The translations under genes and the position numbers were made by a program. From positions 1 to 47,216 of the forward strand of contig JAUWIB010000124.1 in assembly GCA_030605565.1 (NCBI GenBank): a stretch of DNA of 47,216 nt, given 5' to 3'. The stretch is from a bacterium. GTDB taxonomy: Bacteria; Zixibacteria; MSB-5A5; GN15; FEB-12. Positions within the stretch are counted from its first letter, which is position 1. Every line of letters starts with the position of its first letter. Of the stretch, positions 25,475 through 33,712 are shown in pieces. The notes under the pieces are model-generated. The model was not told the DNA's origin. It searched no databases and saw only the letters and a program-made list of their open reading frames with translations.

Positions 25475-25503
25475 ATGCCACCCTTCGACTCCGCTCAGGA
25501 TGA
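25475..25503 (+). repeat. CCCTTCGACTCCGCTCAGG short repeat
   Basis: This is the same motif as 8231-8255 and 43247-43270. It sits between the double hairpin and a GGCAGATGT palindrome. Confidence 0.65.
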
Positions 25504-25518
25504 GGTGTTTCCGTGCCC

Positions 25519-25538
25519 GGCAGATGTCCACATCTGCC
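25519..25538. repeat. GGCAGATGT palindrome copy
   Basis: GGCAGATGTCCACATCTGCC is the perfect palindrome with a CC centre. The gap 25339-25597 contains only repeats and the etfB terminator. Confidence 0.8.
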
Positions 25539-25597
25539 GCTCGACCAAACCAACCACAGCGCCGGTTGTTTTTCCTCGATAACGCCGGAATAACCAG

Positions 25598-25621
25598 AAA
25601 AAAGGCCGCCCGAAGGCGGCC
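25598..25621 (-). terminator. Rho-independent terminator of etfB
   Basis: On the minus strand GGCCGCC and GGCGGCC enclose a TTCG tetraloop, followed by TTTTTT, six nt after the etfB stop codon. Confidence 0.93.
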
Positions 25622-25627
25622 ATTTTA

Positions 25628-26413
25628 TCAGATTACTTGTTTTTCTCGGAGTTTGTCGAAAAGCTTGCCCGCAATTTCCTCGGGTGTCTCGCCCTCAATC
25701 ATCTCGCCGGACGGGCGCGGAGGAGGAGGCGACACTTTGACCGTCTTCGTCAGCGAGGCTGCTCCAACAGAGGCGCCGTCGATGTCCAAATCGGCGGCTG
25801 TCCAGGTAATGATAGTTTTTTTCTTGGCCCCCATCTTTCCCTTCAGAGAGGGTAATCTGGGTTCGTTGATTTCTTTCACCACTGAGACCACCGCCGGCAG
25901 TTTCAGTTCCACCAGGTCGTAGCCTTCCTCGGTAGTGCGCTGCACAGTGGCCTGACCATTTTCGAGCGCTTCAAACTTGCGCACGAACATCGCTTGCGGC
26001 AAATCGAGCCTGGCCGCCACCACCGTCGGTACCTGGGCGGCATCGGAGTCAATTGCCTGCTTGCCGGCCAGGATCAGGTCGTACTCACCCAGCTTTTTGA
26101 GACCGGCCGCGAGGATGCAACCGACCGCCTGCGGATCGGAACCTGCGAAGGTGTCGTCGGAAAGCAAATAGGCCTCATCGACACCGAGCGCCAGACAGGC
26201 GCGTAATGCCGATTCCACCCGCTCGGTTCCAACGGAAATGACACTGACTTTGCCACCAGTTTTCTCCTTGATGCGCAGGGCTTCCTCCACGGCGTACTCG
26301 TCCATCGGATTCACCGTACCCGGCCCCTGTGGCAGAACCACCTCGTTCGCGGCTTCATCAACTTTTATCAGTGCTATCTCCGGCACCTGCTTTACTAAGA
26401 CTACTATGTTCAT
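25628..26413 (-). CDS. etfB: Electron transfer flavoprotein, beta subunit
   Basis: EtfB pairs with EtfA to carry electrons from flavin dehydrogenases to a quinone oxidoreductase, or takes part in bifurcation. The 261-residue length is typical. The family start MNIVVLVKQVPE, the AMP/FAD-contacting VNPMDEYAVEEALRIKE, and the LILAGKQAIDSDAAQVPTVVAARLDLPQ and VSVVKEINEPRLPSLKGKMGAKKK blocks are all present. ATG 26413 follows TAGGAG. A strong promoter precedes it and a terminator follows directly, so it is a single-gene unit. etfA, normally next door, is absent from the window. Confidence 0.95.
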   Translation of the reverse strand: MNIVVLVKQVPEIALIKVDEAANEVVLPQGPGTVNPMDEYAVEEALRIKEKTGGKVSVISVGTERVESALRACLALGVDEAYLLSDDTFAGSDPQAVGCILAAGLKKLGEYDLILAGKQAIDSDAAQVPTVVAARLDLPQAMFVRKFEALENGQATVQRTTEEGYDLVELKLPAVVSVVKEINEPRLPSLKGKMGAKKKTIITWTAADLDIDGASVGAASLTKTVKVSPPPPRPSGEMIEGETPEEIAGKLFDKLREKQVI

Positions 26414-26461
26414 TTGAACTCCTATAGATGGTCATGCAATCTCGGCTGCTGTCGTCGGGCG

Positions 26462-26490
26462 AATATGTTACAATCAGTCTCGTTTGTCAA
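26462..26490 (-). promoter_or_regulatory. etfB promoter
   Basis: On the minus strand a perfect TTGACA (26485-26490) and CATATT (26462-26467) are 17 bp apart, with a leader of about 40 nt. Confidence 0.65.
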
Positions 26491-26525
26491 GGGTTGCCGC
26501 CCCGGGATGGTCCTGGCACAACAAG

Positions 26526-26551
26526 AAAAGCCCGCCTTCAGACGGGCTTTT
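26526..26551 (-). terminator. Terminator after the basic chromatin-like gene
   Basis: AAAAGCCCG pairs with CGGGCTTTT around an 8-nt centre, giving T-runs on both strands. It lies 47 nt beyond the stop codon at 26599 and just upstream of the etfB promoter. Confidence 0.85.
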
Positions 26552-26598
26552 CAACCATAAGTACTAATACAAAGAAGTGAGATCTACAGACGATCTCA

Positions 26599-27024
26599 TT
26601 AGCGTCTTTTGCGAGCCGGTTTCCTCTCGGCGGCCGTCTTCTTTTTGGCCACGGTCTTGCGAGCGGGCTTGCGAGCAACAGCCTTCTTCGGTTTGGCCCG
26701 GCGGGTAACTTTCCGCTTGGGAGCAGCCTTGCGAGTGACTTTCCGCTTCGGTGCGGCCTTGCGGGCAGACTTGGGCTTGCTAATACCCAGGACGCGAATC
26801 TTCGCCTTGACCGACGATACCGTCCTTCTCAGTTTCTTGGCGACGGCGGTCGCCGTCTCCGTCTTGTAGGCCTTCTTGAGCATGCTGAGCTCAGCGGCAC
26901 TCCACGGTTTCACTCCGGGACGACCGGCCTTTTTCCTGACGGTTTTGCGCTTGGCGGCCACTTTGCGAGTGGTTTTTCTGGGGGCCGCTTTACGAGTTGG
27001 TTTCTTTCTGGTTGCTTTGCGCAT
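26599..27024 (-). CDS. Lys/Ala/Arg-rich histone-tail-like protein with a Myb/SANT-like core
   Basis: The protein has 141 residues and is extremely basic. Residues 1-37 and 83-141 are almost only Lys, Arg, Ala, Pro and Thr, including a 10-residue repeat (KAAPKRKVTR at 90-99 and 100-109) and a GRPG AT-hook-like core (34-37). Between them, about 38-82, is an ordered helix-turn-helix-like segment: KPWSAAELSMLKKAYKTETA, then VAKKLRRTVSSVKAKIRVLG, which follows the Myb/SANT pattern (W..xE...L...Y, then a R/T-SV recognition helix ending LG). Nucleoid compaction or DNA scaffolding by basic tails is a known role of such proteins; sequence targeting by the core is inference. AGGAG precedes ATG 27024. 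It stands alone. Confidence 0.85.
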   Translation of the reverse strand: MRKATRKKPTRKAAPRKTTRKVAAKRKTVRKKAGRPGVKPWSAAELSMLKKAYKTETATAVAKKLRRTVSSVKAKIRVLGISKPKSARKAAPKRKVTRKAAPKRKVTRRAKPKKAVARKPARKTVAKKKTAAERKPARKRR

Positions 27025-27443
27025 TGGCCAACGCTCCTGACAAAAGGTTCACGATTCAGTTGTCGTCCGATAGACATTCCAAGCGTGACTGCTGTGAGGA
27101 CCCATCAGACACATTCACTTTATTCAAACCGCACCCATGAACGAAAATTTGATGAACAAGTCAATATAAAAAAGATGCAACAATATCTATTTAGAGATTC
27201 ATGCGTGCGTCTTGTGAAAAAGATGCATCCCCACATGCATGGACACACGTTGCAGCCTGCGGTCCTCACCGGATGACTCGCGAACGGCATCGGGCGTTAT
27301 CCGCAAGTAAGGATCCAATGGTCAAGGGATCTTAGGCCTGTCCGACGATTGAGGGTATCCTTCAGGATCTGTCGCGTGTAAAAGAGGGGAGCTTCAAGCT
27401 GTTGGTGATCCACCCGGATGCATGTCGGCGCGAAGGAAGGAGT
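27025..27443. other. Gene-free stretch between the basic protein gene and rnc
   Basis: This 419-bp gap contains an A/T-richer block (about 27120-27230) but no reading frame with a ribosome binding site. I see no strong terminator after rnc; AGCTTCAAGCT at about 27390-27400 is only a weak palindrome. No RNA gene is recognised. Confidence 0.5.
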
Positions 27444-28193
27444 CTATGAGTGTGCGATCTGTTTGAGTGCCTCAGCGGCGGCGTGTTGTTCGGCTTCTTT
27501 CTTGGAGGAACCGATCCCGGAGCCTGCCTCGCGACCGGCCACGATGACAACGATGTTGAATTTCTTGCGGTGGTCGGGACCTGCTTCAGACACTACATCG
27601 TAGCGTGGGGCGCCTTCGCCGAGCGACTGGGTATACTCCAACAGTTCACCCTTGAAATTGCGCTGGGCCGATGAATTGGCCAGGTCACCACGACGGGAGT
27701 AGATCAGTCGCAGGATGACATCACGTGCGGCATCGAGACCGCCATCAAGATACACCGCCGCAATTATCGACTCAAAAGCATCAGAGACAATTGACGAACG
27801 ATTGCGACCGCCGGCTTTTTCTTCCTCCGGTGACAGCCGCAGATATTGGTTCAAACCGATACTTCTGGCCACGTCGGCCAGAGCCGTTTCGTTGACCAAC
27901 TTCGATTTTGTCTGAGTCAGTTCACCCTCGCGAAGATCGGGATCGTCCCTGAAAAGCTGGTCGGCAATCACCAACCCGAGGACCGAGTCGCCGAGAAATT
28001 CCAGACGTTCGTTGGAAGGTGAATGACCCTGATCGAATCGAGAGAAGGAGCGATGGGTGAGGCTGAGCAATAACAAGTTCTCGTCGCGGAAGTGATACCC
28101 GAGCAAGTCCTGAACCGCGTTCAGATCCAGCCTGTGTGAACCGTTCGTGGCTGCGATACCTATCAGCTTCTTGATATTGTCAAACAGACCCAT
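27444..28193 (-). CDS. rnc: Ribonuclease III
   Basis: RNase III cuts double-stranded RNA, including rRNA precursors. The 249-residue protein has the catalytic signature NERLEFLGDSVLG with its Glu/Asp metal ligands, the second acidic patch SDAFESIIAAVYLDGG, and a C-terminal double-stranded RNA binding domain (FKGELLEYTQSLGEGAPRYDVV through GSSKKEAEQHAAAEAL). ATG 28193 is used rather than the TTG one codon upstream. It is the last gene of the fab operon; only a few bases separate it from the fabF stop. fabF-rnc adjacency is common in bacteria. Confidence 0.96.
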   Translation of the reverse strand: MGLFDNIKKLIGIAATNGSHRLDLNAVQDLLGYHFRDENLLLLSLTHRSFSRFDQGHSPSNERLEFLGDSVLGLVIADQLFRDDPDLREGELTQTKSKLVNETALADVARSIGLNQYLRLSPEEEKAGGRNRSSIVSDAFESIIAAVYLDGGLDAARDVILRLIYSRRGDLANSSAQRNFKGELLEYTQSLGEGAPRYDVVSEAGPDHRKKFNIVVIVAGREAGSGIGSSKKEAEQHAAAEALKQIAHS

Positions 28194-28197
28194 CAAT

Positions 28198-29460
28198 CTA
28201 TCTGTCGCTATTCAGACGGCCGATAACGAGAGTGACATTGTGTCCGCCGAAGCCAAACGAGTTTGACAACGCGTAGTCCAGCGATACCTCCCGCTTCCCT
28301 TCCGGCACGTAGTCCAGGTCGCACTCAGGATCGGGATAGTCGAGATTAATAGTGGGATGGACAACGCCATCGTTGATCGACTTGATGGCAATAATGGCCT
28401 CGATGGCGCCGGCTGTACCCAGCAGGTGTCCCGACATCGACTTGGTGGAGTTACATGGGATCTCGAAAGCGTGGTCACCAAGGACGTACTTGATCGCCTT
28501 GGTCTCAGTGATGTCGCCCAGGTCGGTGGCGGTTCCGTGAGTGTTGATGTAATCGATTTTGTCCGGGGTCAGATCTGCATCCTTCAGGGCTGCGGCCATG
28601 GCCCGGCGAGCACCGTAGCCTTCGGGGTGAGGCGCCGTCATGTGATGAGCGTCGGCAGTCATACCGGAACCGAGGATTTCGCCGTGCATCCGTGCCCCCC
28701 GGGCGGTGGCATGTTCGTACGATTCGAGAATCATGATACCGGCCCCTTCACCCATGACAAAGCCGTCGCGTTCCTTGTCGAACGGTCGCGAGGCGCGTTC
28801 CGGTTCGTCATTGCGAGTGGACATGGCGCGCGCCTGACAGAAACCGGCCATGGAAGTAGGTGTTATTGTGGCCTCGGCGCCTCCTGCGATCATGATATCG
28901 GCCTCACCGCGTTGGATGATCTTAAAGGCGTCGGATATGGCATGAGCCGATGATGCGCAGGCGGAAACCGTCGCGTAGTTGGGTCCCCTAAAACCGTAGC
29001 GTATCGATACCAACCCGGCGCACATATCGATTATCATCATAGGGATGAAGAACGGCGATACTTTGCCGGGTCCACCCTTAAGCAGGCGTTCATGTTGGGT
29101 CTCAAAGGTCGAAATGCCACCAATACCGGAACCGATCACTACGCCGCAGCGATCGTGATCGATACCCTCAAGATCAAGCCCGGAGTCTTGAATCGCCTGC
29201 TCGCTGGCGACTATGGCGTACTGTTCGGACAAGTCCATCCGGCGCAATTCCTTCTTCTCGATCACGCCGGAGGTGTCGAGGTTCTTGATCTCACCGGCGA
29301 CCTTGGTGGTATAGTCGCTAACATCGAATCGTGTTACCAATCCGATGCCGGATTTACCCGCCAGCAGCGCCTGCCAGGTTTCTTCGACACTGTTCCCCAG
29401 AGGGGTTACCCCCCCCATGCCGGTAACGACAACCCTCCTAAGGTCTACAGTCTTACTCAT
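28198..29460 (-). CDS. fabF: Beta-ketoacyl-ACP synthase II
   Basis: FabF condenses malonyl-ACP with growing acyl-ACP in fatty acid elongation. The 420-residue length is typical. The start RRVVVTGMGGVTPLGNS, the active-site Cys in TVSACASSAHA, and the two His residues in NTHGTATDLGD and SMSGHLLGTAG are present, with the C-terminal NSFGFGGHN. It lies directly after acpP (16-nt gap) and before rnc. The Shine-Dalgarno before ATG 29460 is weak, so translation is probably coupled within the operon. Confidence 0.97.
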   Translation of the reverse strand: MSKTVDLRRVVVTGMGGVTPLGNSVEETWQALLAGKSGIGLVTRFDVSDYTTKVAGEIKNLDTSGVIEKKELRRMDLSEQYAIVASEQAIQDSGLDLEGIDHDRCGVVIGSGIGGISTFETQHERLLKGGPGKVSPFFIPMMIIDMCAGLVSIRYGFRGPNYATVSACASSAHAISDAFKIIQRGEADIMIAGGAEATITPTSMAGFCQARAMSTRNDEPERASRPFDKERDGFVMGEGAGIMILESYEHATARGARMHGEILGSGMTADAHHMTAPHPEGYGARRAMAAALKDADLTPDKIDYINTHGTATDLGDITETKAIKYVLGDHAFEIPCNSTKSMSGHLLGTAGAIEAIIAIKSINDGVVHPTINLDYPDPECDLDYVPEGKREVSLDYALSNSFGFGGHNVTLVIGRLNSDR

Positions 29461-29476
29461 AATGACGTAATCGGCG

Positions 29477-29719
29477 TCAGTTCGCCTCTTCGGCGTGGTC
29501 GTTGATGTAACTGATGGCGTCGCCGACGGAGGTTATTTTCTCGGCATCCTCATCAGGGATCTCGATGGAAAACTCCTCTTCCAAAGCCATCACAAGTTCA
29601 ACGGTATCCAGGGAGTCAGCCCCCAGGTCCTCCACGAACTTGGCCCGCTCCGTGACTTGGCCGGCTTCAACACCCAGTTGCTCAACGATAAGTTCCTTGA
29701 CTTTTTCTTCAACTGACAT
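29477..29719 (-). CDS. acpP: Acyl carrier protein
   Basis: AcpP carries fatty acyl chains on a phosphopantetheine arm. The 80-residue, acidic, helical protein has the attachment site in [20 protein letters not shown] (Ser36). ATG 29719 follows AAGGAG at good spacing. It lies between fabG and fabF, the usual bacterial order. Confidence 0.98.
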   Translation of the reverse strand: MSVEEKVKELIVEQLGVEAGQVTERAKFVEDLGADSLDTVELVMALEEEFSIEIPDEDAEKITSVGDAISYINDHAEEAN

Positions 29720-29763
29720 TGGATACTCCTTGTATTAGCTACGCTCTTTCTTAAAAGTCGGAT

Positions 29764-30498
29764 TTACGAAATCATCATTCCGCCATCTATGGCCAACACT
29801 TGCCCGGTTACATAAGCCGCTTCATCAGATGCCAGAAACAGCACCGCCCGAGCGACATCCTCCGGTGTGCCGGGACGACCCAGCACAACCTTACTCAGAA
29901 AAAATTCCCTCGCAGCCTCAGGCAGAGCAGCCGTCATCTCCGTTTCGATATATCCCGGGGCGACGGCGTTTACTGTAACACCGCGCGAGCCGAGTTCCTT
30001 GGCTGATGTCTTCGTCAACGCAATCAACCCTGCCTTTGAGGCGGAATAATTCGCCTGCCCGGCATTACCGGTCAAACCGACCACCGAACTGATGTTTACA
30101 ATACGACCGTAACGTTGTTTCATCATAATCCGGGCGGCCGATTTGGTGACAAGAAAGGCACCTTTGAGATTGATGTCAAGTACCGTGTCCCAGTCCTTTT
30201 CATCCATTCGGATCATGAGACCATCGCGCGTGATACCGGCATTATTTACGACAATATCGATGCGTTTGAACTTGTCGGTAACGGTCTTGAACAGTTGGTC
30301 GATATCATCGGCGCTGGTTACATCGGCGCGACAGGCGATAGCGGCGCCTCCGATTTCCGAGGCTGTCTTCTCACAGGCAGCCTGGTCGACATCGCTGATG
30401 ACCACGTTGGCGCCGGCGGTTGCGAAACTTTGGGCTATCACTCGGCCGATACCGCGGGCGGAGCCGGTCACCAGCGCCGTCTTGTTCTCAAAATTCAT
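29764..30498 (-). CDS. fabG: 3-oxoacyl-ACP reductase
   Basis: FabG reduces beta-ketoacyl-ACP with NADPH. The 244-residue short-chain dehydrogenase shows the cofactor motif TGSARGIG, the structural NNAGITRD, the catalytic Ser-Tyr-Lys set (NISSVVG, then YSASKAG), and the typical C-terminus YVTGQVLAIDGGMM. It follows fabD and precedes acpP in the operon. A GAGGGA box lies before ATG 30498. Confidence 0.96.
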   Translation of the reverse strand: MNFENKTALVTGSARGIGRVIAQSFATAGANVVISDVDQAACEKTASEIGGAAIACRADVTSADDIDQLFKTVTDKFKRIDIVVNNAGITRDGLMIRMDEKDWDTVLDINLKGAFLVTKSAARIMMKQRYGRIVNISSVVGLTGNAGQANYSASKAGLIALTKTSAKELGSRGVTVNAVAPGYIETEMTAALPEAAREFFLSKVVLGRPGTPEDVARAVLFLASDEAAYVTGQVLAIDGGMMIS

Positions 30499-30527
30499 AG
30501 ATCCCTCGTCATTCCGTTGACACAGTG

Positions 30528-31460
30528 TCAGGCCGTCACGGCCACGAACGATTCAATATCGGTCAGCTTGTCGAGTGTTAACGATTGTTCGGGACGCATG
30601 TCCCGCTTGGCCAGTCCGCTAAGAACGCGTCCGGGGCCGATCTCGATTATCTGCCCGACACCGTTAGCCAGAAGGTAGTTCATTGTCTGTGACCATCGCA
30701 CCGGCGATGTTACCTGTTGCACCAACAGGTCTCTTACGTCATCAGGTGTGGCCGCAGGTTCGGCTGTAACGTTGGCGACCACCGGCGCCCTGGGCGCGAG
30801 GAACGTCAGGCCGGAGAGATACTTCTCCAAACCATGGCGCGCCGGTTCCATCAAGGGCGAATGAAAAGCACCTCCGACCTCGAGGATCATAGCTCTCTTG
30901 GCCCCGGCTTCCTTGGCCAGTTCGACAGCATGTTCCACGCCTGCCACGGCGCCGGAGATTGCGATCTGCACTTTGGAATTGAAATTGGCCGGCACCACAA
31001 CGCCTTTGGATGAGGCCTTTCGACAAACCTCTTCAACCTGATTCTCATCAAGACCCATCAGAGCGGCCATCGTGCCTGGCTGGGACAGGCACGCCTGTTC
31101 CATCAGGTCGGCCCGCTTGACCACGGCGCGGATGGCATCTTCTATGGACATTACTCCGGCCACGGCCAGGGCGCCGTACTCACCCAGCGAATGACCGCAG
31201 GCATAGTCGAATTTCGGCAAACTGTCTTTGAGTATGGTCAGGACAGCCAGCGAATGAACCAGAATGGCCGGCTGGGTGAAGCGGGTTCGCTTGAGTTCCT
31301 CGGCCGGACCTTCGAACGAAAGGTTCGCGAGATCAACGCCGATCTCATCGGAAGCCAATTGGTAAAGTTCGCGCACCCGAGGTGACGCCTCATAGAGATC
31401 GCGACCCATTCCGACGTATTGCGATGCCTGCCCAGGGAAAAACAGTGCCGTTTTACTCAT
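30528..31460 (-). CDS. fabD: Malonyl-CoA:ACP transacylase
   Basis: FabD loads malonyl groups onto ACP. The 310-residue protein begins with the family signature ALFFPGQASQYVGMG, carries the active-site Ser in GHSLGEYGA, the second conserved His region in GGAFHSPLM, and a late QVTSPVRWSQTMNYLLANGV. Start ATG 31460 lies four nt after the fabH stop, with a GAGGTGG box. Confidence 0.97.
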   Translation of the reverse strand: MSKTALFFPGQASQYVGMGRDLYEASPRVRELYQLASDEIGVDLANLSFEGPAEELKRTRFTQPAILVHSLAVLTILKDSLPKFDYACGHSLGEYGALAVAGVMSIEDAIRAVVKRADLMEQACLSQPGTMAALMGLDENQVEEVCRKASSKGVVVPANFNSKVQIAISGAVAGVEHAVELAKEAGAKRAMILEVGGAFHSPLMEPARHGLEKYLSGLTFLAPRAPVVANVTAEPAATPDDVRDLLVQQVTSPVRWSQTMNYLLANGVGQIIEIGPGRVLSGLAKRDMRPEQSLTLDKLTDIESFVAVTA

Positions 31461-31464
31461 CTGC

Positions 31465-32454
31465 CTACCACCTCACCAGGGCAGCGCCCCAAATAAGTCC
31501 GCCGCCGAACGCCACCATCAGAACATGATCGTCCGGCTTGATTCTCCCGGCGCGGTTGGCTTCGTCAAGCGCCAGGGGCACCGAGGCGGAGGAGGTGTTG
31601 CCGTATTTCTCGACATTCAAGACTACTTTATCCATGGTGACCCCGAGTCGTTTTCTCAGGGCATCTATTATGCGCATGTTGGCCTGGTGCGGTATCACCA
31701 GCGAGATATCCGACGGTTCCAGGCCGGCCTTATCGATCACCCGAAAGGCGGCGTCACACATCTGGCGTACGGCCACCTTGAAGACTTCGGAGCCGTTCAT
31801 TGTAAGCTTGTCCGAACCGTCATAGGTAAAATCGGCCGTGTACGGATTCAGGGTACCGCCGGTTGGCATCCACAGCAGTTCGCGCAGGTTGCCGGCGGAT
31901 TTCATGAATGTCGAGAGGATACCACGGCCGTTGGTATCGCCGGCGACTATAGCCGCGCCAGCGGCGTCTCCGAACAATACGCAAGTGTTGCGATCCTTGT
32001 AGTTGGTGATGCTCGACAGTCTCTCCACGCCTATCACCGCCACCTTCTTGTAGGTGCCGGTCTCAATGAATGCGCGAGCTATGGACAGTCCATTGATGAA
32101 GCCGGTGCAGGCAGCCAGTGCATCAAAGGCGACGGCGTTGGGGAAACCCATTTTTTCCTGGACCACGCAGGCTGTCGAGGGGAGGCGGTAGTCGGGGGTT
32201 ATGGTACCGACAATGATGGCGTCGATTTCATCGTGGGGACACTGCGCCATGTCGATCGCCTGGCGGAGCGCCGCAACGGCCATATCCGAAGTGCTTATGC
32301 CGTTATCGGCGATGCGTCGTTCCCGGATACCGGTGCGGCTGACGATCCATTCGTCCGAGGTGTCGACTATTTTCTCGAAATCAGCGTTGGTCATTCGCCG
32401 CGGAGGCACGAATGATCCCGTTCCGATTATTTTGGCTCTCATCTTTTGTGCCAT
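31465..32454 (-). CDS. fabH: Beta-ketoacyl-ACP synthase III
   Basis: FabH starts fatty acid synthesis by joining acetyl-CoA (or a branched acyl-CoA) to malonyl-ACP. The protein (about 329 residues) has the active-site Cys in FDALAACTGFING, His in LVIPHQANMRIID and Asn in EKYGNTSSASVPLALDEA. ATG 32454 is chosen because GGACGGA lies just before it; an upstream TTG (32466) and a later ATG (32442, MRAKIIGTG) are alternatives. With any of these starts it overlaps the 3' end of plsX, here by 74 nt, unusually long for this operon. Confidence 0.96.
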   Translation of the reverse strand: MAQKMRAKIIGTGSFVPPRRMTNADFEKIVDTSDEWIVSRTGIRERRIADNGISTSDMAVAALRQAIDMAQCPHDEIDAIIVGTITPDYRLPSTACVVQEKMGFPNAVAFDALAACTGFINGLSIARAFIETGTYKKVAVIGVERLSSITNYKDRNTCVLFGDAAGAAIVAGDTNGRGILSTFMKSAGNLRELLWMPTGGTLNPYTADFTYDGSDKLTMNGSEVFKVAVRQMCDAAFRVIDKAGLEPSDISLVIPHQANMRIIDALRKRLGVTMDKVVLNVEKYGNTSSASVPLALDEANRAGRIKPDDHVLMVAFGGGLIWGAALVRW

Positions 32455-33481
32455 TGGTCCGTCCAAAATGGTTTGTTACCAGTTCGTCCTTGATACGTTT
32501 CAGCAGATTCTTTGATACCAGATTTTGTGCCAGCCGGACGCCGTTGCAAATGGCGCGGGAGTTGGAAGCGCCATGGCAAACGATCACGACACCGCCAACA
32601 CCCAGGAGCGGCGCACCGCCGGCTTCCTCATAATCGAACAAGTTGCGCATCCTGCGCAGAAACGGCAAGAGCAGCGTAGCGCCGACACGTGAGAAGATAT
32701 TGGTCTGGACTTGGCGCTGCATCGACTTGACCAGCATCGGCCGAATTGACTCAGCAAACTTCAGAAGTATGTTACCCGTGAAACCGTCGGTCACGGCGAC
32801 ATTGACGGTACCGGAGAGGATATCCCGCCCCTCGACATTGCCGACAAAGTTGATCTTCGAGTTCTTCAACAGTTTCAGCGCGTTGAAAATAAGCTCGTTC
32901 CCTTTGCTGCGTTCTTCGCCGATCGAAATCAACCCGACCCGCGGAGCCTCCTGACCGAATACCACCGAGTAGTATACCGAACCCATCACCGCAAACTGTG
33001 AAATGTGTGTCGGTTTGCAGTCGGCATTGGCGCCGACATCAAGGACCACGGTCGGTCGGCCGGTCCAGGTGGGAAAAACGGAAGTTATCGCCGGACGGCT
33101 CACGCCCTCCATGCGGCCCAGAGTCAACAGAGACGTACCCATGACAGCGCCGGTATTGCCGGGCGAAACGAAGCCGTCCGCCTTTTTATCGCGCAGAAGT
33201 TTCAGACCGACGCGGATGGAGCTATCGCGCATACGAACACCCTCGGACGCCGAGACTTCCATCGGCACCGCTTCGTCGGCATGTTCGATAGAGATGTTGG
33301 CGGGTATCTCCGGCAGTGCCTGAAGGCGTCGTTCGATAATCTCGCGACGGCCGACCAGCGTTACGTGCAGAGAGTCACCAGCACTCTTGGCAGCTTCCAC
33401 GCCGCCGTCGATGATGCTCTCTTCGCCGCTGTCGGCGCCCATCACATCCAGAACAATGTTATGACGCTTTGAACCCGTCAT
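32381..33481 (-). CDS. plsX: Phosphate acyltransferase PlsX
   Basis: PlsX makes acyl-phosphate from acyl-ACP for phosphatidic acid synthesis by the PlsX/PlsY route. The 366-residue protein has the start IVLDVMGADSGEESIIDG, ADGFVSPGNTGAVM, the VTDGFTGNILLK block and GVGGVVIVCHGASNSRAICNG. After the normal end (LKRIKDELV) about 30 polar residues are added; these are encoded by the part overlapping fabH. ATG 33481, preceded by GGAG, is preferred over TTG one codon upstream. It lies between rpmF and fabH in the standard order. Confidence 0.96.
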   Translation of the reverse strand: MTGSKRHNIVLDVMGADSGEESIIDGGVEAAKSAGDSLHVTLVGRREIIERRLQALPEIPANISIEHADEAVPMEVSASEGVRMRDSSIRVGLKLLRDKKADGFVSPGNTGAVMGTSLLTLGRMEGVSRPAITSVFPTWTGRPTVVLDVGANADCKPTHISQFAVMGSVYYSVVFGQEAPRVGLISIGEERSKGNELIFNALKLLKNSKINFVGNVEGRDILSGTVNVAVTDGFTGNILLKFAESIRPMLVKSMQRQVQTNIFSRVGATLLLPFLRRMRNLFDYEEAGGAPLLGVGGVVIVCHGASNSRAICNGVRLAQNLVSKNLLKRIKDELVTNHFGRTNGTKDESQNNRNGIIRASAANDQR

Positions 33482-33526
33482 CAAACTCCGATTCCGGTTA
33501 GCTCAGTTGTTGGTGTCGACGAAGCG

Positions 33527-33712
33527 CTACGACTCCTGACCGGGCGCAAACACTTCGCGACCGTCGTAGTATCCACATTGCGGACAGATATGATGCGGTA
33601 GCCGCGCCTGGTGGCAGTGCGCGCATTCCACCACGTTGACCGTCGTGATTTTCCAGTTAGTGCGACGCTTGCGACCTCTGGCCCGCGAATGTCTTCTCTT
33701 AGGCAGTGCCAT
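33527..33712 (-). CDS. rpmF: 50S ribosomal protein L32
   Basis: The 61-residue basic protein starts ALPKRRHSRARGRKRRTNWK and keeps the four zinc-binding cysteine-type positions as CAHC and CPQC. ATG 33712 has an AGGAAA box and overlaps the 3' end of the yceD-type gene by 14 nt. Confidence 0.97.
   Translation of the reverse strand: MALPKRRHSRARGRKRRTNWKITTVNVVECAHCHQARLPHHICPQCGYYDGREVFAPGQES

Noticed and set aside
27085-27276. 63-codon frame on the plus strand in the gap before rnc
   Set aside because: There is no ribosome binding site, the composition is unremarkable, and it crosses the likely upstream region of the basic protein gene.
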